Origin: Plantactinospora endophytica
GTDB lineage: Bacteria; Actinomycetota; Actinomycetes; Mycobacteriales; Micromonosporaceae
Length of the DNA stretch: 64,000 nt
Direction of reading: 5' to 3'
Assembly (NCBI RefSeq): GCF_016862915.1
Contig: NZ_BONW01000041.1
Location: 62,001-126,000, forward strand
The first letter of the stretch is position 1. Each line of letters begins with the position of its first letter. Positions 26,694 to 35,655 of this stretch are shown here, in pieces. The notes beneath the pieces are model-generated. The model saw only the letters and a list, made by a program, of their open reading frames with translations, was not told the DNA's origin and ran no database searches. Position numbers and translations under genes: made by a program.

Positions 26694-28729
26694 AGGAACT
26701 CCTCGGCATCCTGGACGGCAACACGTTCATGCTCAGCGACTCCCGTGGCGACGTCGACCCGTCGCCGGACTATCCGGCCGGCCTCTTCGCCTGGGACACC
26801 CGTTTCCTCTCCAAGTGGGTACTCACCATCGACGGCGAGCGGCTGCACGCTCTCTCGACGGACGACCTCCAGTACTTCGAGTCCCGGTTCTTCCTGGTGC
26901 CCGGCGAGCCGACGCACTACGTCGACGCGAAGACCTCGGTGATCCGGCACCGTTCGCTCGGTGGCGCGTTCGAGGAGCGGCTGACGGTGCTCAACCACCG
27001 GGACGAGCCGGTGGTGCTGACCCTGCGGATGGAGATCGACTCTGACTTCGCGGACGTCTTCGACGCCCGGGAGGCCCGGTCCCTGCCCGGCCGGGCGGCG
27101 AAGTTCGTCGAGCCGGGCCGGCTGCGGCTCTGCCACCAACGGGACCGGCACGTCTCGGAGACGATCGTCACCAGCACCGAGCCGGCCGAGTTCGACACCG
27201 ATGGGCTCACCTTCCGGATCGAACTCGACGCCCACGCGAACTGGTCCACCACCATCCGGGCGATCGGTACGATCCAGGGCGCGGGTGGCCGGGACGTCCG
27301 GGAGAACCTGCACGGCTACGAGCAGGTCAGGCCGGAGAAGCAGCGGGAACTGCGCGAATGGCTGGGCCGGGCGCCGAAGCTGACCTGCGACTCCGAGACG
27401 TTGGAGGACGCGTACCGGCGCAGCCTGATCGACCTCGCCGCGTTGCAGTACACCGGGCTGACCAGTCAGGTGCGGTTGTTGGCGACCGGGCTGCCCTGGT
27501 ACATGACGGTGTTCGGCCGGCACAGCCTGATCACCGGCTTCCAGACGCTGCCGTTCATGCCGGAGATCGCCCGCAACGCGCTCTGGGTGCTCGCCCTGCT
27601 CCAGGGCGGGCGGATCGACGACTTCCGGGACGAGGAACCGGGCAAGATCCTGCACGAGATCCGGTACGGCGAACCGGGCGGCTTCGAGGACACCCCCTAC
27701 ACCACCTACTACGGCACGGCGGATGCCACGCCGCTGTTCGTGGTGCTGCTCGACGAGTACGAGCGGTGGACCGGGGACGCCGACACGGTGCGGCTGATGG
27801 AGTACGAGGCCCGCTCGGCGCTGCGCTGGCTCGACACCTACGGCAACCTGATGGACGACGGCTACGTCTGGTACGAGTGCCGAAGTCCCGGCGGGCTGGA
27901 GAACCAGGGCTGGAAGGACTCCTGGAACGCCATCTCCTACTCCGACGGCCGGCTGCCCGGCAAGCCCCGGGCGAGCTGCGAACTACAGGGCTACGCGTAC
28001 GACGCGAAGATGCGGGCCGCCCGGCTGGCCCGGAGGTTCTGGAACGACCCGGCGTACGCGGACCAGTTGGAGCGGGAGGCGGCCGACCTGCGTACCCGGT
28101 TCAACCGGGACTTCTGGATGCCGGACCGGGGCTACTACGCGCTCGCCCTGGACGCCGAGGGTGGCCAGGTCGACGCGCTCGCCTCGAACATGGGGCACCT
28201 GCTCTGGAGCGGCATCGTGGAGGAGTCCCGGGCCGGACAGGTCGCCGACCACCTGCTCAGCCGGCCGCTCTTCTCCGGCTGGGGCGTCCGTACCCTCGCC
28301 GACGACCAGGCCTGGTACAACCCGATCGGCTACCACACCGGGGCGATCTGGCCGTGGGACAACTCGATCATCGCGTTGGGGCTGCGCCGGTACGGCTTCG
28401 CCGAGCAGGCGGCCCGGCTGGCGGTGACCATGGTCGAGGCGTCCCGCTACTTCGGCGGCCGGATGCCGGAGGCGTTCGCCGGATACGATCGCCGGCTCAC
28501 CAAGTACCCGGTGCAGTACCCCCGGGCGTGCAGCCCGCACTGCTCGTCGGCGGGTACGCCGCTGATGCTGCTGCGTACCCTGCTCGGGCTGCGGCCGCAC
28601 CACGACCACCTGACGATCGACCCGGCGATCCCGGAGGCCCTCGGCCGGATCGAACTGATCGGCATCCCCGGCCGGTGGGGCCGGACCGACGCGTTCGGCC
28701 GGGGCCGGGTGTCGCTCGATCCCGAGTGA
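26690..28729 (+). CDS. Amylo-alpha-1,6-glucosidase-like protein, copy 2 with altered conserved residues
   Basis: A 679-residue paralogue of the enzyme at 24028, similar along its whole length (GILDGNTFMLSDSRGDVDPSP; RLPG..; MPEAFAGYDR). Three conserved sites differ from copy 1: FGRD becomes FGRH (His278), WKDSWD becomes WKDSWN (Asn413) and CSPQAW becomes CSPHCS (617-619). If the Asp residues take part in catalysis or substrate binding, copy 2 may be inactive, regulatory or act on another substrate. GTG start at 26690 overlaps the SCP2 stop. The reading frame is intact with normal codon bias, so the protein is under selection. Confidence 0.85.
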   Translation: MKELLGILDGNTFMLSDSRGDVDPSPDYPAGLFAWDTRFLSKWVLTIDGERLHALSTDDLQYFESRFFLVPGEPTHYVDAKTSVIRHRSLGGAFEERLTVLNHRDEPVVLTLRMEIDSDFADVFDAREARSLPGRAAKFVEPGRLRLCHQRDRHVSETIVTSTEPAEFDTDGLTFRIELDAHANWSTTIRAIGTIQGAGGRDVRENLHGYEQVRPEKQRELREWLGRAPKLTCDSETLEDAYRRSLIDLAALQYTGLTSQVRLLATGLPWYMTVFGRHSLITGFQTLPFMPEIARNALWVLALLQGGRIDDFRDEEPGKILHEIRYGEPGGFEDTPYTTYYGTADATPLFVVLLDEYERWTGDADTVRLMEYEARSALRWLDTYGNLMDDGYVWYECRSPGGLENQGWKDSWNAISYSDGRLPGKPRASCELQGYAYDAKMRAARLARRFWNDPAYADQLEREAADLRTRFNRDFWMPDRGYYALALDAEGGQVDALASNMGHLLWSGIVEESRAGQVADHLLSRPLFSGWGVRTLADDQAWYNPIGYHTGAIWPWDNSIIALGLRRYGFAEQAARLAVTMVEASRYFGGRMPEAFAGYDRRLTKYPVQYPRACSPHCSSAGTPLMLLRTLLGLRPHHDHLTIDPAIPEALGRIELIGIPGRWGRTDAFGRGRVSLDPE

Positions 28730-28807
28730 CTCCGGTCGGCCGGGTCCGGGACCGACGGGGTGGAAATGCGGGTGGTGGACGGCGATCGGTCGTGATAGCG
28801 ATATCCG

Positions 28808-29782
28808 ATGGCGGATCCTGACACGGTCGAGGGGGCCGCGCTGGCCCGGGTGCTGCGCCAGGCCGGCGGCGCCGAGATCCTGAACACCCTCGGCGTACGG
28901 CTGTCCGGCTCGGAGCTGGTCACCCTGCTGCTGGCCGCGTTCCGGACCCGGGCCGGCTTCCTCAGCCCGGCCGACGTGCTGCGCCGGTACGCCGAGGACC
29001 GGTTCGTCGCGCCGGCGCAGGCCGGGTTCCGCAGGCTGCGCCGGGCCGAGGACGTGCTGCTCTCCGCTCTTCCGGACCGGTACGAACTGCTCACCCTCGC
29101 CCCGGTCGCACCGCTGGGCACCCACTCCGTGGTCGCCGGGGTGAACCAGAACAACGTGCTCGCCACCGTCCGGGGCAGCGAGGTGGCCGCCGACCCGACC
29201 AACGGGTTGGCGCTGGAGGCGGCGGTCCGGCGCCGTGAACTGCTCGTCCGGCACGGCCGGTCGGCACCGCCGGTGCGGCTGGCCACCCTGCAACGGGTGA
29301 TCCGGGCCCAGCGCTTCGCCGGTGCCGGCCGGTTTGCCCACTTCAGTCTCCTCGCCCTGGTCACCGCCGGTCGGGACACCGGCAGCCAGGCGTTCGAGCG
29401 GCGTAGCTGCGGGGAGCAGTTGCGGATCCTCTGCGCGGCGCTGGAGGCGGCCGGCGTGGGTACGGTCGAGGTCGCCCTGACCGTGCTGGATCCGGCAGCG
29501 GGACCGATCGCCGAGGCGGCCCGAGCCGCACTCGCCGACCTGCCGCAGGTCGTCGTACGCGACGACCCCGACCGGTCCGGCGGCCGGGGCTACTACACCG
29601 GTTGGTGCTTCAAGATCGGAGTGGTGGTCGACGGCGAGCGGATCGAACTCGGCGACGGCGGCTTCGTCGACTGGACCCGCCGGCTGCTGGGCAACCGCAA
29701 GGAGCGGCTGCTGACCAGCGCGCTGAGCGTCGACCGGCTGGCCGGGCTGCTCGATCCGCCCGCACCGGAGCCGAAGCACTGA
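28808..29782 (+). CDS. Conserved actinobacterial protein of unknown function
   Basis: A 324-residue soluble protein. Distinct segments: LLTLAPVAPLGTHSVVAGVNQNNVLATVRGSEVAADPTNGLALE, LATLQRVIRAQRFAGAGRFAHFSLLALVTAGRDTGS, YYTGWCFKIGVV and ELGDGGFVDWTRRLLGNRKERLLTS. The pattern of a beta-sheet core with a conserved Arg (VIRAQ) and Gly-rich end recalls class II tRNA-synthetase-like paralogues, but I cannot assign it. ATG 28808 lies 78 nt after the second glucosidase gene; the short gap has no terminator, so it may be cotranscribed. Confidence 0.7.
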   Translation: MADPDTVEGAALARVLRQAGGAEILNTLGVRLSGSELVTLLLAAFRTRAGFLSPADVLRRYAEDRFVAPAQAGFRRLRRAEDVLLSALPDRYELLTLAPVAPLGTHSVVAGVNQNNVLATVRGSEVAADPTNGLALEAAVRRRELLVRHGRSAPPVRLATLQRVIRAQRFAGAGRFAHFSLLALVTAGRDTGSQAFERRSCGEQLRILCAALEAAGVGTVEVALTVLDPAAGPIAEAARAALADLPQVVVRDDPDRSGGRGYYTGWCFKIGVVVDGERIELGDGGFVDWTRRLLGNRKERLLTSALSVDRLAGLLDPPAPEPKH

Positions 29783-29918
29783 CCGGAGCGGCACCCACGG
29801 ACTACCGCCCGGCCAGAGCCACCGGTCATGGCGTGCGCGATCGCACCGCAGGCGGGCACCGACGGTTCACTCGCCCGGCCGGGCTGGCGTCGACCGCCCG
29901 GCCGGGCGCATCGGTGTT

Positions 29919-31163
29919 CTAGTGTCCAGCCGGGACGTCGGTGGTCTGGTGTCCGGCCGGGGCGTCGGTCTGGTATTCGGCCGGGGCGGGTGCCGTCGGG
30001 CGGCGGCCGGCGGCCAGGGCGAGGATCGCCCAGGCCAGTCCGATCGTCAGCGGCGCGATGGCGAAGCCGGCGGTGGCGCTGCCGGTGCCGTCCAGCAGCG
30101 GACCGGTGGTCGCCGCGCCCAGCGCACTGCCCACCGCGAAGGCGGTGGCGGCCCAGGCGAACGCCTCGGCGGCGGTGCCGGCCGGCGCCACCCCGTCGAT
30201 GCCGACGAAGGTGATGGTCAGCAGCGGCGGCAGGGCCAGCCCGCTGACCGCCATCAGGGCCAGCATGACCGGCGGCTCCGGGGTCAGCAGCAGCGGCAGG
30301 TAGCCGAGCGCCAGCGCCGCCGCCGCACGCGGCAGCGTGCCGTACCGGCGGGCGGTGCCGGAGCGGACGTAGAGCAGGCCGCCGGCCAGTGCCCCGACCG
30401 CCTGGGCGGCGATCAGCCAGCCGGCCCAGGACCGCCCACCGGACTCCTCGGCGTAACCGGTCGCCGCCACCGTGACGCTGCCGACGCCGGCACCGATCAG
30501 CACCAGCGCGCCGAGGATCACCCGCAGCGGGCCGGAGCGGAGCGGGCCGGCCCAGTGCCGTACCGCCGGCACACCGCGCCAACGGCGGACCACCGGGGCG
30601 GTGGCGAACCAGGCGGTACCGGCGGCCTGGCAGAGCGCGGCGGCGGCCAGCCCGCCGGCCGGGCCCCACGCGGCGACGGCGCCGAGGGTCAACACCGGCC
30701 CGACCACGAAGATCAGTTCCTGGGTCGCGGTGTCCAGGGTGTACGCGGTGTGTATCTGCCGTTCCGGCAGCAGGTCCCGCCACAGCACCCGCAGGCACGC
30801 CTCGAACGGCGGTGCCCCGAGCCCGGCCAGCACGGCGGCGCCGATGGTCAGCGGAGTGGACAACGACGCCGCGACCAGCGCGAAGCCGGCGGTGGAACCG
30901 CCGACCGCCAGCCACAGCACCGGCGGTTGCCGCCAGCGGTCGGCGAGCCGGGCCAGCATCGGCTGCCCGACCGCCATCCCGGCGGTGTACGCCCCGACCA
31001 GCAGCCCGGCCAGGGTCAGCGTCATCGTTTCGCGGGCGAAGACCAGCAGGGCCAGCGGTGCCGCGCCGAGCGGGATCCGGCCGAGCAGGCTGGCCGCGAG
31101 TACCCGGGCGGTTTGTGGGGTTTTCAGGACGGTGAGGGCAGAGGTGTCGACGGTCGACGACAT
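29919..31163 (-). CDS. MFS transporter
   Basis: A 414-residue protein with about 12 hydrophobic segments. The first cytoplasmic loop GQPMLARLADRWRQPPVLW corresponds to the MFS motif A (G-x-L-a-D-r). A positively charged, proline-rich C-terminal tail repeats APAEYQTDAPAGHQTTDVPAGH. Probable drug or sugar efflux permease of the small-substrate type. ATG 31163. Its neighbours do not point to a substrate. Confidence 0.88.
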   Translation of the reverse strand: MSSTVDTSALTVLKTPQTARVLAASLLGRIPLGAAPLALLVFARETMTLTLAGLLVGAYTAGMAVGQPMLARLADRWRQPPVLWLAVGGSTAGFALVAASLSTPLTIGAAVLAGLGAPPFEACLRVLWRDLLPERQIHTAYTLDTATQELIFVVGPVLTLGAVAAWGPAGGLAAAALCQAAGTAWFATAPVVRRWRGVPAVRHWAGPLRSGPLRVILGALVLIGAGVGSVTVAATGYAEESGGRSWAGWLIAAQAVGALAGGLLYVRSGTARRYGTLPRAAAALALGYLPLLLTPEPPVMLALMAVSGLALPPLLTITFVGIDGVAPAGTAAEAFAWAATAFAVGSALGAATTGPLLDGTGSATAGFAIAPLTIGLAWAILALAAGRRPTAPAPAEYQTDAPAGHQTTDVPAGH

Positions 31164-31228
31164 GGCGGATCGCTCCCGGGAAGGGGTGGAGGGTGACGGG
31201 CCGGTTGGCGGTGGGTGGAACCGGCCGG

Positions 31229-31330
31229 TCAGGGAGCGAAGTCGGTGCGCTCGTGGTCGTTGCCGTAGAGCGGCAGGTCAGGCGTGATCCAGGTCGCGTA
31301 CGCGGCAGCGGCCGCCTCCAGCGGGATCAC
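31229..31330 (-). CDS. Possible 33-residue ORF or gene remnant
   Basis: A GTG-initiated frame encodes MIPLEAAAAAYATWITPDLPLYGNDHERTDFAP with good codon bias and a stop before the MFS gene. It has no domain and no clear ribosome site. It resembles the C-terminal end of a longer protein, so it may be a relic. Very uncertain. Confidence 0.2.
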   Translation of the reverse strand: MIPLEAAAAAYATWITPDLPLYGNDHERTDFAP

Positions 31331-31370
31331 CCGGACAACTCTACGGCGCCGCTCTACCGTGCCGGAAGCC

Positions 31371-32054
31371 TCACTCGAACCGCAGATGCCGGCGCTGCCG
31401 CAGCCGGATGCCGGAGGCGGTCGCCACCAGGGCGGTGAGCGCCAGGGTCAGCGTCACCCCGTGCACCAGGCCCCGGACCAGGTAACCGCTGTCGGTGTGG
31501 TCGATCGCGTACGTGCCGATCTCGCGGCTGAACCAGAACGGCAGTACCCGGGAGGCGGTGTCGGCCGGGTCCATCACCATCTGCAGGCCGACCACGATCA
31601 ACAGCACCAGGGTGCCCTCCAGCTCCTTGGGCAGGATCGCGCTCAGCGCCAGCCCGAAGGGCACGGCGGTGGCCACCGTCAACGCCATGATCAGCGCGAT
31701 CGCGCCGTACCGGACGTCGGTCTGGTCGAAGCGGACCAGCAGGAAGTACGGCACCGACAGCACGGCGCCGACCGTCCAGAGTGCGAGCAGTCGGCCGAGG
31801 TGCAGGTGGTGTGCCCGGTAGCCGGAGAGTCGCAGCCGGGGTTCGATGTCCCGGGCGGCGCTCCCGGCGAAGAGCGCGGCGGTGCTCAGCGCCCAGCTCA
31901 GCCCGAGACAGACGAACCGGATCGACTGGCCGGCGTGGTCGCCCCGACGGCTGGCGTAGAAGGCCAGCGGGAACACCAGCAGGATCAGCAGTACGCCCCG
32001 GCGGCGGAGCACCTCGCGCAGCGCCAGTTCCGCCACGGTCCAGATCTTGGTCAT
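31371..32054 (-). CDS. ABC-2 type transporter permease
   Basis: A 227-residue membrane protein with about six hydrophobic segments (LRRRGVLLILLVFPLAFYA; FVCLGLSWALSTAALFAGSAARD; GAIALIMALTVATAVPFGLALSAILP). It has the ABC-2 permease look with the P-x-(S/G)-x-I signature region. ATG at 32054 overlaps the ATPase stop (ATGA). Together with the ATPase it forms an exporter under PadR control; substrate unknown. Confidence 0.83.
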   Translation of the reverse strand: MTKIWTVAELALREVLRRRGVLLILLVFPLAFYASRRGDHAGQSIRFVCLGLSWALSTAALFAGSAARDIEPRLRLSGYRAHHLHLGRLLALWTVGAVLSVPYFLLVRFDQTDVRYGAIALIMALTVATAVPFGLALSAILPKELEGTLVLLIVVGLQMVMDPADTASRVLPFWFSREIGTYAIDHTDSGYLVRGLVHGVTLTLALTALVATASGIRLRQRRHLRFE

Positions 32055-32908
32055 GCCGACGTCTCCCGGGCCGGGGTCAGGTCGAGCACGGTGTCGACCC
32101 GGTCGAGTTGGTTGAGCAGGTGGGTCACCACGACGATCGCCCGACCGTCCGCGCGCCACCGCCAGAGCTGCTGCCAGAAGTCGAGATAGGTGCCCCGGTC
32201 GAAACCCTGGTAGGGCTCGTCCAGCAGCAGTACGTCGGGCTCGCCGAGCGCGGCCATCACCAGGTTGAGCTTCTGCCGGGTGCCGCCGGAGAGGTGCCGG
32301 GCCTGCGTCCGGCCCGCCGGATCCCAGTCCAGTGCGGCGGCGTGGCTCCGACCCGCCGCCCGCGCCTCGGCGCGGTCCAGCCCTCGCCCGGCGCCGACCA
32401 GCGCGAAGTGCTCCTCGGGATAGAGGTAGTCGTTGGTGCCGCCGGACTGCGGGCAGTAGCCGAGCTTGCCGTACACCCGGACCTGTCCGGAGTCCGGGCT
32501 GAGCAGGCCGGCGCAGATCCGCAGGAAGGTGCTCTTGCCGGCGCCGTTCGCGCCCACCACGGCGGCGATCTCGCCGGCCCGTACCGTCAGGTCCACATCG
32601 GACAGTACGGTCCGGCGGCGGTAGCGCTTGGTGATCCCGCGTACGTCCAGCCGGACCGGGCCGGGCGCGGGCGGCGGTCCGGCCGGCGCGGCGACCCGGG
32701 CGACCCCGGCACCGGGGCGCGGGGTGCCGACGCTCTCCGCCACGGCCGCCGCGTAGTTGGCCGGCAGGCCGAAGACCTGCAACGGCGGCTCGCCGCTGTC
32801 CCGCAGGTGCGTGGCAGCCTCGGCGACCACGTGCCGGGACAGGTCCGCGTCGACGCCGCGCCGGTGCAGTTCACCGGTGAGCGCGTGCAGCCATCCGTCG
32901 GAGTTCAT
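32051..32908 (-). CDS. ABC transporter ATPase fused to an N-terminal HAAS-like helical domain
   Basis: A 285-residue protein. Residues 1-58 (LHALTGELHRRGVDADLSRHVVAEAATHLRDSGEPPLQVFGLPANYAAAVAESVG) match the HAAS-type helical domain normally found as a separate protein beside PadR and sensor genes. The rest is an ATPase: GANGAGKST (Walker A), HLSGGTRQ (signature), DVLLLDEP (Walker B) and VVTH (switch His). Fusion of a sensory helical domain to the transporter ATPase is unusual. ATG at 32908 overlaps the PadR stop. Confidence 0.87.
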   Translation of the reverse strand: MNSDGWLHALTGELHRRGVDADLSRHVVAEAATHLRDSGEPPLQVFGLPANYAAAVAESVGTPRPGAGVARVAAPAGPPPAPGPVRLDVRGITKRYRRRTVLSDVDLTVRAGEIAAVVGANGAGKSTFLRICAGLLSPDSGQVRVYGKLGYCPQSGGTNDYLYPEEHFALVGAGRGLDRAEARAAGRSHAAALDWDPAGRTQARHLSGGTRQKLNLVMAALGEPDVLLLDEPYQGFDRGTYLDFWQQLWRWRADGRAIVVVTHLLNQLDRVDTVLDLTPARETSA

Positions 32909-33243
32909 CGTGTCCGCTCCTCCCGCAGGACCATCCCCACTCCGGCGGTGAAGGCGTCCCAGTCGACGGCGGTCCGGCGCAGCGTGTCGGCGCCGCTCGG
33001 AGTGATCCGGTAGTACTTGCGGGCCGGGCCGGCGGCCCCCTCCCGCCACTGCGCGGTGACCAGGCCGGTGCGTTGCAGCCGGAGCAGCACCGGATAGAGG
33101 GTGCCGCCCTGGATCGGGCCGATCCCGGTCGCGTCGAGCGACTGGGCCAGTTCGTACCCGTACGACTCCCGGCGGTGCAGCAGGGCGAGAACGCACAGGT
33201 CGAGCACCCCGCGCAGCCACTGGCCACGGCGTTCCTGATCCAC
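32905..33243 (-). CDS. PadR-family transcriptional regulator
   Basis: A 112-residue winged-helix protein: LDLCVLALLHRRESYGYELAQSL, GTLYPVLLRLQRTGLVTAQWR, GPARKYYRITPSGADTLR, all PadR hallmarks. The GTG at 33243 has no ribosome site close by, suggesting a leaderless message. First gene of a three-gene operon (PadR, HAAS-ABC ATPase, permease) with 4-nt overlaps, so it very likely represses its own exporter until the inducer appears. Confidence 0.92.
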   Translation of the reverse strand: MDQERRGQWLRGVLDLCVLALLHRRESYGYELAQSLDATGIGPIQGGTLYPVLLRLQRTGLVTAQWREGAAGPARKYYRITPSGADTLRRTAVDWDAFTAGVGMVLREERTR

Positions 33244-33263
33244 GGCGAAGAAGGTAGCACAGT

Positions 33264-33273
33264 CAGCTAGCTG
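33264..33273. promoter_or_regulatory. Candidate PadR operator
   Basis: Perfect 10-bp palindrome CAGCTAGCTG, 20 nt upstream of the PadR start, in the gap that also serves the divergent ABC gene at 33347. Weak evidence since it is short. Confidence 0.4.
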
Positions 33274-33346
33274 GCGCGGCAATCTAGTGTCGCGCGGCGG
33301 TACGCTGCCCGAGGTCGCACAGGTGCCGGAACGGGGGGACACCGAG

Positions 33347-33979
33347 ATGATCCTGCGGACCGAGGAACTCGACATCGGCTACCGCGACCGGGTGTTACTG
33401 CGCGGGCTGCGACTCGCCGTCGACGCCGGAGACGTGCTCGCGGTCACCGGACCGAACGGCGTCGGCAAGTCCACCCTGCTGCGCTGCCTCGCCGGGCTGC
33501 TCCGGCCGCTCGGCGGACGGGTCCTGGTCGAGGGCTTACCAGCCGACGAACGGTCCCCGGCGTTCCGGCGTACGGTGGCGAGCCTGCTGGACACCGCCGC
33601 CTGGTACCCGAACCTGACCGCCGGAGAGCACCTCGAACTGGTCCGGCTCGCCAACCGGCCGGTACCGCCCGGCTGGTTTCCCGCCGACGAACTGGCCGCC
33701 CGGCTCGGCGTCGCCCGCTTCGCGTCCGTGCTGCCGGGTCGGCTCTCCACCGGCCAGCGCCAGCGGTTGGCCCTCGCCCTCGTACTGGCCCGGCCGAGTC
33801 GACTGCTGCTGCTCGACGAGCCGGAGCGACATCTCGACGAGTCGGGTCGGACGGCGCTCGGCGGCCTGCTCCGCGAGTACGCCCGGCGGGCCGCGGCAGT
33901 CGTGCTGGCCAGCCACGACCCGGTGCTGATCGCGGCGGCCGGTGCCGAGCCGCTGACCGTACCGGCCCGGCATGCCTAG
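33347..33979 (+). CDS. ABC transporter ATPase
   Basis: A 210-residue ATPase. VTGPNGVGKSTLLRCLAG (Walker A), RLSTGQRQRLALALVLARPSRLLLLDEPERHLD (signature and Walker B) and VLASHD (switch His). The last seven residues overlap the next gene by 8 nt. Divergent from the PadR operon. Paired with the DUF6297 membrane protein that follows, the usual partner in actinomycetes. Confidence 0.9.
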   Translation: MILRTEELDIGYRDRVLLRGLRLAVDAGDVLAVTGPNGVGKSTLLRCLAGLLRPLGGRVLVEGLPADERSPAFRRTVASLLDTAAWYPNLTAGEHLELVRLANRPVPPGWFPADELAARLGVARFASVLPGRLSTGQRQRLALALVLARPSRLLLLDEPERHLDESGRTALGGLLREYARRAAAVVLASHDPVLIAAAGAEPLTVPARHA

Positions 33980-35531
33980 CCCGGCCGCCACCGGTACCGC
34001 CGGCACTGGTCCGGCCGCCGCTGGTTCCGTCGCTCCGGTCCGGAGTTGGCTGCGGGAGCGGCGCCGCGCCGGATCGCGGCCCGGCGCACACGCCGAGCGG
34101 GCGTACGTCTGGCTGCTCGGGATACTGATCGGCGGCGCCGTACTGGCCGGCAACGCACCCCGGGTCGTCGCCGTGTTCAGCCAGGGCCGACCGGTCACCC
34201 CACCGCCGGGCATCCTGCTCGCCATCGGCGTGCTCTGGTACGCCGCCGTACTGCTCGGGGCGGCCCGGCTCGGCCCGCTGGCCGCCGTACCGGCCCGACT
34301 GTCCTGGCTGCTGCCCAGCCCGACCGATCGACGCGGCCTGCTCCGGCCGACCGCACTGGCGGTGCTCGGCGTGGCCACGATCGCCGGGCTGCTGCACGGC
34401 GCCTTCGTCTCCTGGGCCGTGGTGGCCCCGACGGAACTGCTCGTGCTGCTGGCCGGCGGGATCGGTGGCCTCTTCGTCGGCGGGCTCGCCACCCTGGCAC
34501 AGACCTTCACCGACGGGCCGGCGGTGCTGCTGGAGCGCGCCGCGCTGCTGCTCGGCGCCGTCGCGGCGGCGCTGACCGTGCTCGCCCCTCCGGGACGGCT
34601 CGCCGTGGTCGCCGGTCTCGGCCCGTGGGGCTGGCCGCAGGCGGTGGTCGACGCCCCGCCCGGCGCGCTGGCCGCCGCCGGAGTCGTGGCCGTCGGCGTC
34701 GCCGGCCTCGCCCTGCTCCGGCTCGACCGGGTACGCCTGACCAGCCTGGCCGCCGGTGGCACCTTCGCCGAGACGGTCTCGACCGGTGTCGTCACGCTCG
34801 ACCTCGGCACCGCCGCCCGGACCGTCGAGGAGCGCCGGTGGGCCGCCCGGTCGCCCCGGCGTACCGGCCTGCCCCGGCTGCCGGGCCCGCTCGCCGTACT
34901 CGCCCACGACGTCACGGCACTGCGCCGGTCGCCGGGACGGCTGGCCCTGGCGGCCGGTGCCCTGCTGCCGCCGGTCCTGCTCGCCGAGGTCGCCGGCCCC
35001 GGTCCGGTGGTGGCCGTCGGCTGGCTGCTCTGCGGGTTCGCCGCCGTCGGGGCGGTGACCGGCAACGCCCGTCGGGACCGTGACCTGCCCGCCCTGGCCC
35101 GGCTGCTCGGCCTGCCCGGCCGGGTGCTGCTGACCGCCCGGCTGGTACTGCCGGTGCTGGTCGGCTGTGCCTGGGGCGCCGGATCGCTGGCGCTGGTCGC
35201 CGGGGCGCTGCCCGGTGGCCCGACCTGGCCGCTGCTCGGTGCCGTGGCCGGTCCCGCGCTGGCCGTCGGCGCCCTCCGGGCGGCCCGGCGGGGTGCGGTC
35301 CGGCACGACCTGCCGCCCCTGGTCACCCCGATGGGCATGGTGCCGACCGGCCCGCTGCACCGGCTGGTCACCGGAGTGGACCTCGGACTGCTGGCTACCC
35401 TGCCCACGCTGCTGGCGATCGGTGCCGGCGATCCGGCCGGCTGGCTCCCGGTGCAGGCGCTCGCGGCGCTGCTCGGGCTGGCCGGCTTCGTCCTGGTGGC
35501 CGGCGGCATTCGGCGAAACGGTGCGCATTGA
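33972..35531 (+). CDS. DUF6297 family membrane protein (ABC transporter permease-like)
   Basis: A 519-residue protein with a basic N-terminal region then about 12-14 hydrophobic segments and an arginine-rich loop midway (EERRWAARSPRRTGLPRLPG). DUF6297 proteins are found next to ABC ATPases and are probably the membrane part of an exporter. Overlaps the ATPase by 8 nt. The last nine bases are the first part of a 37-bp tandem repeat that runs into the next gene's start. Confidence 0.78.
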   Translation: MPSPAATGTAGTGPAAAGSVAPVRSWLRERRRAGSRPGAHAERAYVWLLGILIGGAVLAGNAPRVVAVFSQGRPVTPPPGILLAIGVLWYAAVLLGAARLGPLAAVPARLSWLLPSPTDRRGLLRPTALAVLGVATIAGLLHGAFVSWAVVAPTELLVLLAGGIGGLFVGGLATLAQTFTDGPAVLLERAALLLGAVAAALTVLAPPGRLAVVAGLGPWGWPQAVVDAPPGALAAAGVVAVGVAGLALLRLDRVRLTSLAAGGTFAETVSTGVVTLDLGTAARTVEERRWAARSPRRTGLPRLPGPLAVLAHDVTALRRSPGRLALAAGALLPPVLLAEVAGPGPVVAVGWLLCGFAAVGAVTGNARRDRDLPALARLLGLPGRVLLTARLVLPVLVGCAWGAGSLALVAGALPGGPTWPLLGAVAGPALAVGALRAARRGAVRHDLPPLVTPMGMVPTGPLHRLVTGVDLGLLATLPTLLAIGAGDPAGWLPVQALAALLGLAGFVLVAGGIRRNGAH

Positions 35532-35655
35532 CCAGGCCGGCGGGATTCGGCGGAGCGGCGCGTATTGACCAGGCCGGCAGGGATCGACGGAGCGGCGCGC
35601 ACTGACCAAGCCGGCAGGGATCGGCGGAGCAGCGCGCAATGACTAGGCTGACGGG
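35523..35655 (+). repeat. Three full 37-bp tandem repeats plus a partial, spanning stop of DUF6297 and start of the glycosyltransferase
   Basis: Units at 35523-35559, 35560-35596 and 35597-35633 share GCGCA-TTGACC-AGGCCGGC-...-CGGAGCGGC; a fourth partial copy from 35634 leads into the ATG at 35656. Each unit contains TTGACC/CTGACC. The first unit overlaps the TGA of the DUF6297 gene, so stop codons are repeated too. Confidence 0.9.
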
